From NCBI GenBank assembly GCA_046346965.1, contig JAXMHB010000014.1:1-64000 (forward strand): 64,000 nt of DNA, in the 5' to 3' direction. Position 1 is the stretch's first letter. Every line of letters begins with the position of its first letter. Positions 18,401-29,400 of this stretch are shown here, one piece after another. The position numbers and the translations under genes were made by a program. The notes beneath the pieces are model-generated. The model was not told the DNA's origin. It did no database searches and saw only the letters and a program-made list of their open reading frames with translations. Source of the DNA: JAXMHB01 sp046346965. Lineage in GTDB: Bacteria > Pseudomonadota > Gammaproteobacteria > Xanthomonadales > SZUA-5.

Positions 18401-21400
18401 AGATCTACCGAATGTCGCCGTCAGGCACAGTCAATGTTTATGCCACGCTGCCGGCGGGCACGCCTTACGGTTTGACGCGGGACGGCGCTGGGAATCTGTA
18501 CGCGCAGATGCAGGGCAATGTGATCTACCGCGTCGATCCCGTGCGCAACGTGACCACGGTCCTATCCGACGCAGGTTTTGAGTATGAAGGTGTCAATATC
18601 GCCGGTACCTGCGGTGCGGGATTGTTCTTCACTCCGGCCAGCTACCCGCTCGTAGGGCAGAGCGGCGAGGAGTACACGATCGCGCAAGTCCTCGGCTCCA
18701 CCGGCGAGATCGGTCCGATCCTCAACGGTCGCACCGTCGGTAACGATCTGCTCGACATGGATTTCATCGTCTATGACCGCTTTTCCAGCGCTTTGTTGGT
18801 GATGAGTGAATCCAACAGTGCCAAATTGTTCGCGCTTCCGGTCACCTGCGGCGCCATTGACGTGGATCTTCATGTGGTGTTGCCGCCCGCACAGTCGGCC
18901 GCCGCGGTAGTTCCGCCGGCGACGCAGACCTTGAACCGCGCCGACGGCAGTACTGAGTTGATCTGGTCCTTGCGTGACGTCAATCGGCAGGGCGTGGAGC
19001 TGAGCTTCCTGACGGATCTGACTGAGCTGCGACGTGGTGAAGATCGCCCGGTGGCGGCGGATGCCTGGATGGAGTTCCGCAATACCTTCACCAATGGGAG
19101 CTTGCGCCAGCCGGTGGCAGTGCCGAGGGTGCATGTGGACGATCTGGTTGAGATAGACGTGGTGACCGACCGCGCCAGCTACGCGCAGAACACCGAGGTG
19201 CAAATTCAGAGTTTCCTGCGCAATCCGGATTCGGTGACCAAGCGAGGCCGGCTGTGGTTGCGGATAGAAGACGCCGCTGGCGCACTGGTTGAAACCCTGA
19301 TCGATCGCGCGGAGATCTTTGGCGCGCTCGAATCGCGTGAACTCAATCCGCCGTTCTCTACCGGTAATCGTCGGGCCGGCGACTATCGCGTCGTCGCGGA
19401 GATTCTGGATGAGGAGAACCGCGTGCTGGCAGCAGACTCGGCGGCGTTTGCCATCACCGCCGGTGGGATCACGCCGACGCTGACATCCACCGTGCGCACG
19501 GACAAGCCGCAGTACCGCCCACAAGAGCTTGTGGTGATCAGCGCCGAGCTGACCAATACCAGCAGCAATCAGTCGCTGCGGGATCTGCGCGTTATCGAGA
19601 CAATTCTGGCACCGAACGGCCAGACCTTCGCCACGCTGGAACGCACCGTCAGCAATCTGGAACCAGGCGCCGTGACGCGTGTGAGCTTCGATGCGCCCTT
19701 GGGCGCGGCCGCCGCCGGCAGCTATGAGCTGCGACAAGAGGCCCGCAACGCGCAATCAGCGCTGTTGAGCACGGCCAACACACGCTTCGATGTGCTGACT
19801 GCGCAGGGCAATCAGGCACTGTCGGGCACGCTCACCTTGACGCCCGCCGAGGTACGCCGCGGCCAGACGGTGCGCTTGAGCAGCGACGTACGCAATCGCG
19901 GCAATGTGGCGCTGAGCAATGTGCCGGTGTTGGTGCGCATCGTCGATCCGGCGCGTGCCAACGCGACGGTGCGTGAATGGACTCACAGCATTAGCCTGGA
20001 ACCGGGCGCGTCGGTCACCCTGAGCGACGACTGGGCCAGCGCTGGCGCCGCCGTCGGCGACTACGTGGCGGTGTTGATCGGCGCCATCGATGGCCAGAAT
20101 CAAGTGCTCGATCAGAAGCCGCTGCGCGTGGTGTCGGTGGTGCTGAGTGGCACCGTCACCGGCACGCCGGCCGACGCCCGACCGGGCGATACCATTGCGC
20201 TCGCCGCCAGTGTGCGCAATACGGGCAATCTGGCCGCAACCGGACTGCCGCTGCGCCTGGCGGTGCTGCGTGCAGATAGTGGCGCCGTGGTGCGCGAATG
20301 GACGTACACCACCGATCTGGCCATCGGCGCGCAACTGCAGCGCAGCGAGTCGCTTGCGGCCAGTGTCGCTGGTATCGGCGACTTCCAGCTGCAGTGGAGT
20401 GCAACCCTGGACGGGCAGACCGTGTCGCTGGCGCAGTCCTCTTTCGCAGTGCGCGACATCGCGATCAGCGGAAACATCGATGCGACGCCAGCCAGCGTCC
20501 CGCCGTCCACGCCAGTGCAGATCAGCGGACAGGTACGCAACCTCGGCAATCTCGCCGCCACCGCGCTGCCGGTGCGCATCGAAGTCCGCCGCCGCGATAC
20601 CGGCGTTGTCGTTGATAGCTGGAACGAGAGCGCGAACATCGCCGTGAGCGGCACCTGGCAGATCGCCCGGCAGTGGCAAGGTCAGACCGCTGCGAACTAC
20701 CAGGCGGTGCTGCTGGCCCAAATCAACGGCGCTTGGGCGACGCTGGCCAGTGATGACGTCGAGGTCACCGCACCGGCCGTGAATGTCGATCTGAGTTTGG
20801 CCATTCAACGCGACGCGCGACTATTGGTGCTGGTCAGCTGCGCGCCCGGTCAGATCAATGCGCCGGCAAACGGCAACGCCGGGGATGCGCCCGCGGCAAG
20901 TGCTTGTGAGTTGAGTCGCCAGAGCTTCCTGGAGCAGTTCCTCAGTCAGCGCGCCATCGATCGCAAGGTGGTCACCAGCAGCGCGGAGTTCATGCGCGAG
21001 CTGCGGTGCGGTCGCTACAACACCTATTGGTTGAGTGGTGGCACGGAGAAGTTGGCGGTGGCCGAGGCCAAGGAGTTGCGCGAGACCATCTATCGCGGCG
21101 ACGGCCTGCTGTTGGACGGTACCCATGATCAGCGCACGGCCTACATCGACGAGCTGGCGGGCTACAGTTTCAACGGCCGTTTGCCGCAGCAGAACCTGGT
21201 GTTGCGCGGTGCCGGCACGCTCTTCCCGCAGGTCGATGTGCCGACCTACGGCGCTGCGCTGCGACTGACGCCGAGCACCGGTCAGGTCCAGGCCAGTTTC
21301 ACCGCGGCGAGCAGTGCGGCTTCGATCAGCAACGTTTACGGACAAGGCCATGCGCTGACCTTTGCCTTCGATCTGGTCGAGGTGCTCCAACGCGACGGCG

Positions 21401-23466
21401 TCCAGCCGGCCGCGAGTGGCCTGTTCGACAACGGCTTGTTGTACGTGGCACCCACCGTGGTGAATCCTGACCATGCGCGCGGCAGCTATGTGCCGGTGAG
21501 CTCGCGGGTCGAAAACCGCGGGCAGGCAGTGGATCTTCGGCTGCGGTCGTCGGTGAATATGCCGGCCAAGGTCGAGAGCACCCTGCCCCAGCCCACGCAG
21601 GGTGACACCCAATCGGCGACCTGGGACTTCAATCTGTTGGGCGGCCAGGCGCGCAACTTCGATCTGGGGATTCGGCTGCCAGCCAGCGGGAACACGCTGA
21701 TTACCGCCGCCAGCGAGCTGTCGCGTCGCAATGGCGCTTTGCTGGAACCGCTGTCCAACCGCAGCAGCGCACTGCCGCTGCGTGATCCCGCGCAAACCAG
21801 CGCCGCGCTGATCGCCCAGTTGAATGCGGCAACACTGCAGGGCGGCGAGGCGCAGGCGCGCAACCGGGCGGTCACGGCGATCCAAGCGGCGTTGACTTTG
21901 CAAAACGGCAACGATCCCTACGCAGCGATCGGCAAGTGGATCGACGCCGCTGAGGAGATCGTACGCATCAGCAGCGTGCCGCATGCGAGCTGGCGGCTCG
22001 CGAACGCGCGTTTGCTCGAAGTGAGTCAGCGCGCGACCTGCGGTGTCGCGCCGCCAGCGCCCTGTGATGTGCTCGGCGTCGCCAGCAGCTACAACGGCTT
22101 TTTCTTCGGCAACTACAGTGCAGCGTCCTCGGATGTGCAAGGTCGCCTCGCGGCCGGCGGCCATATCAGCCTCAACAACTACAGTATCGGCGACCAACTC
22201 CCGGCCGGATTTACCGGACCCTCGCTAGTGGCCGGTGGCAATCTGACCTTCCCCTCCGGTCGCGCTTATCGCGGCGATATTGTTGTCGGTGGCAGCGCTG
22301 CCGGTGTCGGATCGGCTGTCACCAATGGCCTGGGGCCGGATCAGCATCTGTACCAGAACGCCGCGGTGCCAATCGATTTCGCCGCCGAACGTACCCGACT
22401 GCTTGCCGAAAGCGCGCGTCTGGCCACGCTCACGGCGAACACCAGCTACGAGTACCAGTGGGGCGGCCTGTATTTGCATGGCGACAATCAAAGCGCGCTG
22501 CAGGTCTTCAATCTGCCGGGCACCGAGGTATTGGACGCGCATACCTTCCAGGTGGATCGCATCCCGGCGGGCGCCACCGTGCTGTTCAACATCGCCGGCA
22601 GCAACACCGGCCTGACCAATATGAGTTTGAGCACGCTGATTCCCTATCGGAACAAGGTGCTGTTCAATTTCTACCAGGCCACCACGCTGCAGCTGGCGGG
22701 TGTATCGGTGGAGGGCAGCATTCTCGCGCCGCTGGCAGCCATCGAGCAGCCGCAGGGCGTGGTCTGGGGCACAGTCGTTGCACAGTCCTGGAATGGCATG
22801 ATGCAAATCAACCTGGCCGCGTACTCGGGCTGTACGGTGGCGGCGCCGCCGGCGGCGAGCCTGTGCACCAGCAACCCCTCGGCACCGGTCACGGTAGCGG
22901 CGGGGCAGGGCACTTTCACCGCCTTTGAAGCGCGCGAGCGACTGGAGGTGCGCGGTGGGAAAACCGGCAACGCCGATTGGGAATGGGGCCTCGGCACCAA
23001 CACTCAGGCGGCCGGACAATTCAGCCAGGCGCAACTGAACTGGGTATCGGGCAAGAGCTACCGTTACATCCTGAACTACGACGGACAGGGCAGCGGCAGT
23101 TTCCAGGTGCTGGACGGCACCACCTCCTTGTTCACCAATCAGTTCACCGGCAGCACTGGGCGCGCACTGCGTGCGGGCAATGCACTCGAGCTTTACGTCA
23201 AGAGCAGTGCTGGCAACGGCGCGGCCAAGATCGCGACCACGGTCACTCGCTTGGAGGGTGCCGCGCAGACCGGCAGCCTGACCACGTTGGGCGACAACCT
23301 GCTCAACGAGGCGCGTCTGACTTACTTCAGTCCGGCATTGGCCGACGGCTTCACGCTGGAGGGCACGGTGCGGCTGGACTTCAGCGGCAGCGCTCCACCC
23401 ACCGGATCGCGTTTGAACTTCTTTGTCACCGCCGGCAACCTGACCTGCACCGGAGCTGCGCCATGA
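12424..23466 (+). CDS. Giant secreted multidomain protein with choice-of-anchor A domain
   Basis: A 3680-residue exported protein. Order by rough residue: signal peptide 1-23; an alpha/alpha-toroid like those of terpene cyclases or A2M thioester domains, 30-280 (WQNADGGFGGGGKH, NGSWENDPF); four carboxypeptidase-regulatory-like beta domains, 283-625 (GVVTDVRDNSPLAGVSI type); a CARDB-like domain to about 790; a very long beta-propeller region of NHL/SMP-30 character, about 800-1780; a second propeller, about 1880-2140; three tandem CARDB-like repeats of about 105 residues, 2465-2790 (VRNLGNLAATALPVR); an unrecognised alpha/beta module, 2790-3010; and a choice-of-anchor A domain, about 3212-3475 (SYNGFFFGNY, AAGGHISL, VAGGNLTF), which is an extracellular adhesive fold. 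The stop overlaps the RHS start by 4 bp, so the two are coupled. Probably a surface or secreted partner of the RHS toxin; that role is inference. Confidence 0.82.
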   Translation: MRFGHRLGLLCALLFLSSLVSAQALPPEVIQGRNWLVAQVRSDGSVIGEDAAIATPLQTRAEVLESLRRLNAAPVALGTLLSSQPPESVVEHLSRQIMAQAASGVPPTMLNKLKSWQNADGGFGGGGKHQSELLDTSFALLALRAAGELSGQPVARAVAYLAANVGELDSPGLGMEAGSRPYVAAYLLLALHSYSTQYSIAQAIDAARAQLLAQQGQSAYAETLLNAVGAIALGFSSTSGTGLDALRAALRSSQLANGSWENDPFLTALALRGLIGDLTPPPPTTGRVVAVLRDAQGLAPLAGGTLSLTGNTTLTANSAGDGRVLVADVPPGSYSVRAEKAGFHSSTPFQVTVNAGATLDVGTIDLQRLPNVAVLRGVVTDVRDNSPLAGVSIAVQGATSTQAQSGPDGRYEIQSVAAGAITILVSRSGYQSAQASGNLVSGQILEFSPALYPAGLEPPTTAVLIGRVVSAEGESPIAGAVVQVGTRQTQSASDGQFQLADLATGIAQVQISANGYLSAQLNGTLAAGVNNAGLIRLVPNLPATTSTVSGLVRDAANGTPMAGALVEVMGTALRASSGSDGRYRIEGISALPFTLNVSAAGFASRSAQVSAQTHGSYTVDVDMDRLAGGDFALESVVMSAPEYDPYSEIGVVGSVRNLGSAEAGLIFNAVVIDANQQVVRDVPAVRMVYNSRPGDNIQAIAPGATRAITITWGNLDDLPGNYTVLFRGLQPDGRVAVEGSTGYRVRALRRLSGSVVPDPPLLQAGLGQSVQISAELANLGNLPISAGTAELQVKLVNGDNRPPAPPPPVIGADLINGAPLDRPWRTARDNAGNVYTVNYNTRELLKIAPDASTTVLRTLNPYVNGGTSGPSMGTPYGLAMHPDGKLRVAWSAKYVSAVTLTAPFDQTNATGVTDSTLAYTVDAAGNEYFAGAYQGRTRLLKRAVGGLVSILAEAGVGAPSAAAVGDDGHLYTANAGTGQVFKIDGNTGLVTLRASGLAQPYALLPESGGSLLVAELTSGRIRRIAGDGTLSDFAIGIPGIRDLQRGLDGAIYAFNPQTGQIRKIAADGSHQLFASALVNSPTAVTIDSQGQLVAAGDGEIRRQKADGSQETIASGLSTINDVVEEAPDQFLATVGSSVIRAIRVQATSTVASLTGHILSSIHQASDGSTVVLAVGPGSRSQSVRTLSAGNLAVRTEIPVGGVGLLRTASGTALWTRSDIFELDTTGRVIKRAGPFQYLNDAFTAANGDVYVYDISATPVGLFKVNLATGNSVRVTSALNGLVGGIATDSLGRVIFGKSDRTIVRLDPQTTQIEVLTTVPSTDSVQDVIIDAQDNLYWRSNTALYRLEQGGSVQIASGVNEIQPGIDGKPWWKSGLRIYSLNDAGAAVQRFTLAGAKTAFAVVGADGLATWDSGSGYVDFYAAAGNVVQRTPIPEQARSMALTEDGRTLLVDSRGRMTAISTQGIYTRIGGDNPSFRAVRVEGPKSYVSGASGVYELLPDDSTAVRWTYPSWAAGSYGAFDIGGPRLAAISASGEVVLADGNIVIAASAPFRNANAMAQRRDGVWLLQRGGTIVEINATGKNSRILAAWSLGFVDLARTADEMVLLSADHSLYRLADDGTVATIATPRMVLSGAQNLAVGAQALYSVNNLGIVTRLRDGFMQPFTGGFYNIVDIEADNDGNVYVVDASTRALGVASSDGYRQVAIGFDIPFSVTVLSGQSILVGTSSSVVVSTPSGRWSQTPWVGLGNSSLERIDDQTAWILGYNNARLRPVSIAEPLPVISVGTVVYQAQRPYLSMAPGEKRRMDFGSWQPAVGGDYELTVRSLDAAVSGSFTSGLHVGSLATAQMSATPSIARSSAQTVKVSTYIEGGDFSSLSRVEASQLQLLLASSVYPSAMARDTSGALWYAQGSLFRSNSGGSGVRMGTENGYYFRGEVPIDSQQRAYAVRPINGSPASEVRRYEVNGTSIVVGSVPEAVQSMTIDPLDQLYLLATGKIYRMSPSGTVNVYATLPAGTPYGLTRDGAGNLYAQMQGNVIYRVDPVRNVTTVLSDAGFEYEGVNIAGTCGAGLFFTPASYPLVGQSGEEYTIAQVLGSTGEIGPILNGRTVGNDLLDMDFIVYDRFSSALLVMSESNSAKLFALPVTCGAIDVDLHVVLPPAQSAAAVVPPATQTLNRADGSTELIWSLRDVNRQGVELSFLTDLTELRRGEDRPVAADAWMEFRNTFTNGSLRQPVAVPRVHVDDLVEIDVVTDRASYAQNTEVQIQSFLRNPDSVTKRGRLWLRIEDAAGALVETLIDRAEIFGALESRELNPPFSTGNRRAGDYRVVAEILDEENRVLAADSAAFAITAGGITPTLTSTVRTDKPQYRPQELVVISAELTNTSSNQSLRDLRVIETILAPNGQTFATLERTVSNLEPGAVTRVSFDAPLGAAAAGSYELRQEARNAQSALLSTANTRFDVLTAQGNQALSGTLTLTPAEVRRGQTVRLSSDVRNRGNVALSNVPVLVRIVDPARANATVREWTHSISLEPGASVTLSDDWASAGAAVGDYVAVLIGAIDGQNQVLDQKPLRVVSVVLSGTVTGTPADARPGDTIALAASVRNTGNLAATGLPLRLAVLRADSGAVVREWTYTTDLAIGAQLQRSESLAASVAGIGDFQLQWSATLDGQTVSLAQSSFAVRDIAISGNIDATPASVPPSTPVQISGQVRNLGNLAATALPVRIEVRRRDTGVVVDSWNESANIAVSGTWQIARQWQGQTAANYQAVLLAQINGAWATLASDDVEVTAPAVNVDLSLAIQRDARLLVLVSCAPGQINAPANGNAGDAPAASACELSRQSFLEQFLSQRAIDRKVVTSSAEFMRELRCGRYNTYWLSGGTEKLAVAEAKELRETIYRGDGLLLDGTHDQRTAYIDELAGYSFNGRLPQQNLVLRGAGTLFPQVDVPTYGAALRLTPSTGQVQASFTAASSAASISNVYGQGHALTFAFDLVEVLQRDGVQPAASGLFDNGLLYVAPTVVNPDHARGSYVPVSSRVENRGQAVDLRLRSSVNMPAKVESTLPQPTQGDTQSATWDFNLLGGQARNFDLGIRLPASGNTLITAASELSRRNGALLEPLSNRSSALPLRDPAQTSAALIAQLNAATLQGGEAQARNRAVTAIQAALTLQNGNDPYAAIGKWIDAAEEIVRISSVPHASWRLANARLLEVSQRATCGVAPPAPCDVLGVASSYNGFFFGNYSAASSDVQGRLAAGGHISLNNYSIGDQLPAGFTGPSLVAGGNLTFPSGRAYRGDIVVGGSAAGVGSAVTNGLGPDQHLYQNAAVPIDFAAERTRLLAESARLATLTANTSYEYQWGGLYLHGDNQSALQVFNLPGTEVLDAHTFQVDRIPAGATVLFNIAGSNTGLTNMSLSTLIPYRNKVLFNFYQATTLQLAGVSVEGSILAPLAAIEQPQGVVWGTVVAQSWNGMMQINLAAYSGCTVAAPPAASLCTSNPSAPVTVAAGQGTFTAFEARERLEVRGGKTGNADWEWGLGTNTQAAGQFSQAQLNWVSGKSYRYILNYDGQGSGSFQVLDGTTSLFTNQFTGSTGRALRAGNALELYVKSSAGNGAAKIATTVTRLEGAAQTGSLTTLGDNLLNEARLTYFSPALADGFTLEGTVRLDFSGSAPPTGSRLNFFVTAGNLTCTGAAP

Positions 23467-26400
23467 GTCGTGTTTCTACGAATAAGCGCAGCTGGTCCAT
23501 GTCCCGAGCCGGGCTGGCGGCCCTGGTGCTGTTCAGTGCCGGAATCGCCTCGGCTCAGAACGATCTGTCGCCCGAGAGCGATCGTGACACGGCGGCGCTA
23601 AACCAGGCCGTGCAGCGCCAGTCGCAAACCGCCGAAGCGCAGTTGCAACAAGGACGCGAACTGCTCGGCAAACTGGGCGGACGCTATCCAGCGCTGGCGG
23701 CTCGCCAGCGCGAGGTCGAACAGGCGCTCGATCGGGCACGCGGTGAGGCCTTGGCCGCGCTGAATACCCTGAACTCGCCATCGTCGAATGCGAGCCAACG
23801 CAGCGCTGCGCGCGATCAGCTGACGCAACTGACCGCCGCCCGCGATCGCCGCAATGACGAAGCCGCCCTGCAGCCGGCCGCCCAGCGCGCGCTGCCTGCT
23901 ATCCCAAGCACCCGTGCGCCGCGTCTGCCGCCCGGCGCCGCCGATCTGGCGGCCACGCTGGATGCGCCGATCACGCCAGCCATCCAGGCCCAGGCAGACG
24001 CGCTGGGGCGTCAGCCGGTCGCGATCTTCGAGTGGGTGCGCAAGCAGATCGCCTTTGTGCCCTCGGCTGGCTCCCTGCAGGGCGCTGCCGGCACGCTGGA
24101 AACCCGCCGCGGCAATGCCGCCGATCAGGCCAGCCTGCTGATCGCGCTGTTGCGCGCCTCGGGCGTGCACAGTCGCTATGTGATCGGCAACATCGAGATG
24201 GACGCGGCGCGCATGCAGCGCTGGCTCGGCGTCGACAGCATTGCCGCGGTCACCGAGCTCTACACCGAAGGCGGCATTCCCTTCGAAACCGTGCTGAGCG
24301 GCGGCGCCGTCAGCGCGTTGCGGTTTCAGCATGTCTGGGTGGAGGCCTGGATCGACTACGCACCCTCGCGCGGTGCGCGCCATCGCAGCGGCGACGCCTG
24401 GGTGGCCCTCGATCCCAGCTACAAGGACCTGGATGCGCTGGCTGGCGTCGATCTCGCCACGCTGATGGCCCTGGATGCCGGCGGCATCCGCAGCGCCCTC
24501 AACGCCGCTGCCGTGGTGAACGAGAGCGGCCACTACCTGAGCGCGCTCGGCGCCAGCGTGCTCGGCACCCAGCTGACGCAGGCGAGCACTCGATTGGCGG
24601 AGGTGCTGCAGAGCCGGGGTTTGCAGAACGCGCGGGTGTCGGAACTGTTCCCCGGCGCACGCGATGCGACGCCGGACTATCCGTACTTCCTCGGCAATCT
24701 GGCCTACCAGGTATTGGGCAGTGACGCGCCGACGCCTGCATTGCCCGATAGCCAGCGCTTGCGCGTGCAGTGGAGCTGGCGCGTCGACGACAACGGCTTG
24801 CCGGGCGCGAATCTGCTGAGTCTCGATCAGCCCACCGTGGCGCTGGCCGGCAAGACGCTGAGCCTGCGCTTTGTGCCGGCCGAGGCGGCGGATCGCGAGG
24901 CGCTGCTGGCAGCCATTCCGGCCACACTGGGTGGTTTTGGCGATCTGCCGGAGGCACTGCCGGCCTATCTGATCCAGGTGAAGGCCGAGCTCTGGCTCGA
25001 TGACACCCGGCTTGCGCAGAGTAGCGCGGTGGGACTGGGGCGCGTGTTGCACGGCAGCCTGAGTCTGTTGCGCAGCGACGGCAGCCGCGTGGACCAGAGC
25101 CAAAGCGCCTTCGCGGGCGAGTCGCGCTCGCTCAACCTGAGCTGGCACGGTGGCTTGGGCGCGCAATTGGGGCGCAGTGCCAACGCCCTGCGCTCTGCGC
25201 AGCAGGCGCTGGTGGCGGGCAATGCCACCTCCGGCGCGTCACTCGGCAGCGCGTTGCTGCAACTCACCGGCAGCGGCCACTTGGCTATTTCGGATGCCTA
25301 TCAGTCCTGGCTGGCTGGGGCGAGTCGCGTAGCCTTCCATCGCGCCGCGGGCACCACTAGCGCTTTCGTCGCGCTAGAAGTGGCCGCGCCGCTCGGCATC
25401 ATCACCAGTGCGTGGCCGGCGGGCTTCGGTCTGTCCGATGTGTCGCCGCCGCACCTGGGGGCGCCGCTCAATCGCGGCGACGAAGCGCGCTTCGTGCACC
25501 AGAGCCTGTACTCGCAGGCGGCCTTCGGTCATCTGCTGCTGGAGCAACTGTACGCCGGCAGCGGGCGCTCGGCGCCGCGGGTGTTCCGCGATGCGCTCGG
25601 CGCGCAGCAGGCGGTGTATCACTTCCAGCCCGCGCAGCTGGCGGAACTTGCGCCATTGGCGCTGCCGGCAGGCGTGCAAGAACCGCTGGCGGCGGCCCTG
25701 ACGCGCGGCGATCGCGCTAGCTTCATCGCGCTGCCGCGCACACTGGGCAGCTGGCAGGGGTATGCCGCAGAGATCGAGTATCCGGCGGCGCTCGGCGGCA
25801 CCAGCTTCGTCTACGGCGTATCGCGCCCCGACACCGGCACGCTGCGCACCGGCGCCAGCGTGTCGTCCACCCTCGCGCGCGGAGCGCTGTACACCGGCTT
25901 GCTGGGCGATGACACGCCGCCGCGCGTACTCGGCCTTTGGACCGGCGAGCTGGAGCGCGTGATCGGCACCGCCGATGGCGTCATCGGCATCGTCCGCGAC
26001 CCCGGCGCGCTCGGCATCTCCGAACTGCTGCGCAACGTGATCGCCAGCTCGATCCTCGACCAGGTCGTCGGCAATGGCCTCAATCCGCTGATCGACGCGC
26101 AGCTGTGGCCCAGTCTGGTGACACCGGTGCTCAGCATCAGCACGCTGCTCGATCCGATCAAGCCCACGGTCACTCTGGGCGTCAACCCGCGCACGATAGA
26201 CCTCGGGCAGAGCACGGAGATCAGCGCCAGCGCCACCGACAACCGCGGCGTCAGCAGCTTGATCGTCACCGCCGCCGGGCAAGCGCTCGCGCTGAATCAG
26301 GGCCGCGTCAACTACACACCGACCCGCGCCGGCGTCATCCCGATCATTGCCCGTGCCCGCGACGAGGCTGGCAACATCGATGAGAAACAGGAAGACCTGC

Positions 26401-29400
26401 TGGTACGTACGCCGGGCGACAACGCGCCGCCGGTGGTCGAGATCGCAAGTCCAGTCGACAACGCCGCGGTCACCCAGCCGGTGGATGTGATCGGCTCGGT
26501 CAGCGATGCCAGTCTGCGCAAGTGGATGTTGGCGCTGCGGCCCGGCAACTCGCCGAACGTGGAACCGATCATCCTGGGGCAGGGCGACCAGAACGTCGCG
26601 AATGCAGTGCTGGGCAAGCTCGATCCCACCCAGATGTACAACGGCGTCTACGTGCTGATCCTGCAAGCCGAGGACGCCAGCGGCCTGGTATCGACGGCTT
26701 CGGCCCAGGTACGCATCGATGGCGATATGAAGATCGGCCACTTCAGCATTTCCTTCGAGGAAATCGAGATTCCGCTGCAGGGCATTCCGATCCGCATCAC
26801 CCGCACCTATGACACCCGCCAGTCCAAGGAGTCGCTGGACTTTGGCTACGGCTGGAGCATCGACTACCAGAACGTGCGCATTCGCGAGAGCCGCAAGCTC
26901 GGCTTCTCGTGGAAGCTGGCGCAGAACGGCGGCGGTTTTGCGCCCTTCTGCGTCAAACCCTCCGGCACGCCGATGGTGACGATTACCTTGCCCGACGGCG
27001 AGACCGAGCAGTTCAACGCCAAGTGGTCGCCCGAGTGCCAGCAGTGGTTGCCGCCGGTCTATGGCACGTTGGTTTTTGAGCCGGCCAATAGCAAGACGCA
27101 TTCCAAGCTGGAACAGCTCAGCTACGGCACGCTGCGCGTCGCCAATTTGGCCGGTGGCGGCGCCAATTTGATTGATCTCGACAGCCCCGACCAGCCAGCC
27201 GATCCGCGCTTCTACAAGCTGACCACCGAAGACGGCATGACCTACTACCTGGACCAGGAGTTTGGCGTGCAGCGCATTGTGGATGAGGCTGGCAATTCAG
27301 TCACTTACACGCGCGATGGCATCACCCATTCCTCGGGCACCAGCGTGCAGTTCCTGCGCGACAGCGCCGGTCGGATTACCGACATCGTGCTGCCGGACGG
27401 CCGCCGCCTGAAATACCGCTACAACGCGGCGGGCGATCTGATCGAGGCGGCCGATCCCATCGGCCAGAAGATGACGCTGGGCTATCTCAACAATGTGCGC
27501 TATCCGCACTACCTGGAAACCATTGCCGACGCCCGCGGTGTGCAGGCAGTGCGCCACGAGTACGGCGAGGACGGTCGGCTGATCGCCACCACCGACGCTG
27601 CCGGCAAACGCATCGAATACGTGCACAACATCGCCGGCAAGACCGAGACCATCAAGAACCGTCGCGGCTTTGCCACCACCTATGTGTACGACGCCAACGG
27701 CTGGGTGCTGAGCGAGACCAATGCGCTCGGCGAGCAGACGCTGCACACCTACGACGCCAATGGCAACGAGTTGAGCCGCACCGATCCGCTCGGCCGCAAG
27801 ACCGAGTGGACGGTGGACGCACGCGGCAATCAGCTGACCGAGAAAGATCCGCTGGGTCGGATCACCACGCGCACCTACGGATCCTACAACCAGCTGAAAA
27901 CCGAGGTTGACGCCCTGGGCCGCGCCGTGAGCACCAATGAATATCGCCGCAACCCCCTGACCGGCGAAGAAACCGGCTACCTGACGCGCACCACCGACGC
28001 GCTCGGCAACGCCACCCAGTTCTTTGTCGACATCTGCGGCGACACCACCTGCGGCAATACCGGCAACATCACCGCGATGTTCGATGCGGCCGGCGGGCGC
28101 ACCAGCTTCCAGTACGATCGCAGCGGCAATCTGGTCTCGGAAACCGATGCCGCCGGCCAGGTGACGACGCGCAGCTACGACGCCATGGGCCGGGTCACGC
28201 GCGAGACGCGCACGCGCAGCGTGGGCGGCACCGCAGAAACGCTGGTGACGCAATACAGCTACGACGCCAAAGGTCGGCTGACGCGCACCACGCACCCGGA
28301 TGGCAGCGTGACCAGCAGCAGCTACAACGCAATCGACAAAGTCGAGACCGAGACCGATGCGCTGGGCCGCATCACCCGCCACGAGTACGACGAGCGCGGC
28401 AACGAGACGCGCGTGATCCACCCGGACGGGTCCTCGGAGTCGACCAGCTACGATGCCGAAGGCAATGTCATCGCGCAGACCGACCGCGCCGGCCGCACCA
28501 CCAAGATGGTGTACGACGCCGCCAACCGGCTGGTCGAGACCATCCTGCCGGACGCCACGCCGGGCACCGATGCCGACAATCCGCGCACGCGCAGCGAGTA
28601 CGATGCCGCTGGCCAGTTGCTGGCGTCGATCGACGAACTCGGCCAGCGCACCGAGTACCGCTATGACGCCGCCGGCCGCCAGATCCAGGTGATCGACGCG
28701 CTCGGCCAGACGATGAGCACCGAGTACGACGCTGCGGGCCAGCGCGTGGCGGTGACCGATGCGCTGGGCCGCACCACGCGCTTTGTCTACGATGCGGCCG
28801 GTCGCTTGACCGAGACGGTGCACCCCGACACTACGCCGGGGGATGCGGACAACCCGCGCACGCGCACTGTTTTCGATGCCGTAGGCCGCAAGGTGGCCGA
28901 AACCGACGAGATGGGCCGGATCACGCGCTACACCTACGACACGCTGGGCCGGCTGACCCAGGTGATCCTGCCGAACCCGGCCACCGGCGCCAATCCGGAG
29001 CTGGTCAACGGCCAGACGCCAACTGGCAGCGGCGCCCTGGTCACCCGCTACGACTATGACGAGCAAGGCAACAAGACCGCGCAGACCGATGCCGAAGGCC
29101 GAATCACGCGCTGGGCCTACGATCGCCAGGGCCGCCAGCTCAGTCGCACGCTGCCGCTGGGGCAGGTGGAATCCTTCGTCTACGACAGCGCCGGCCAGCG
29201 CACGCAGCACAGCACCTTCAACAGCGCGGTGATCACCACCCAGTACGACACCCTGGGCCGACCGACCCAAATCAGCTTCCCCGGCGGCAAGACGCGCAGC
29301 TTCCGTTACACCGCCAGCGGCCAGATCGCCGAGATCAACGACGGCGGCCCGGTGTACAGCTTCGCCTACGACGAACGCGATCGGCTGACCAGCGCCAGCG

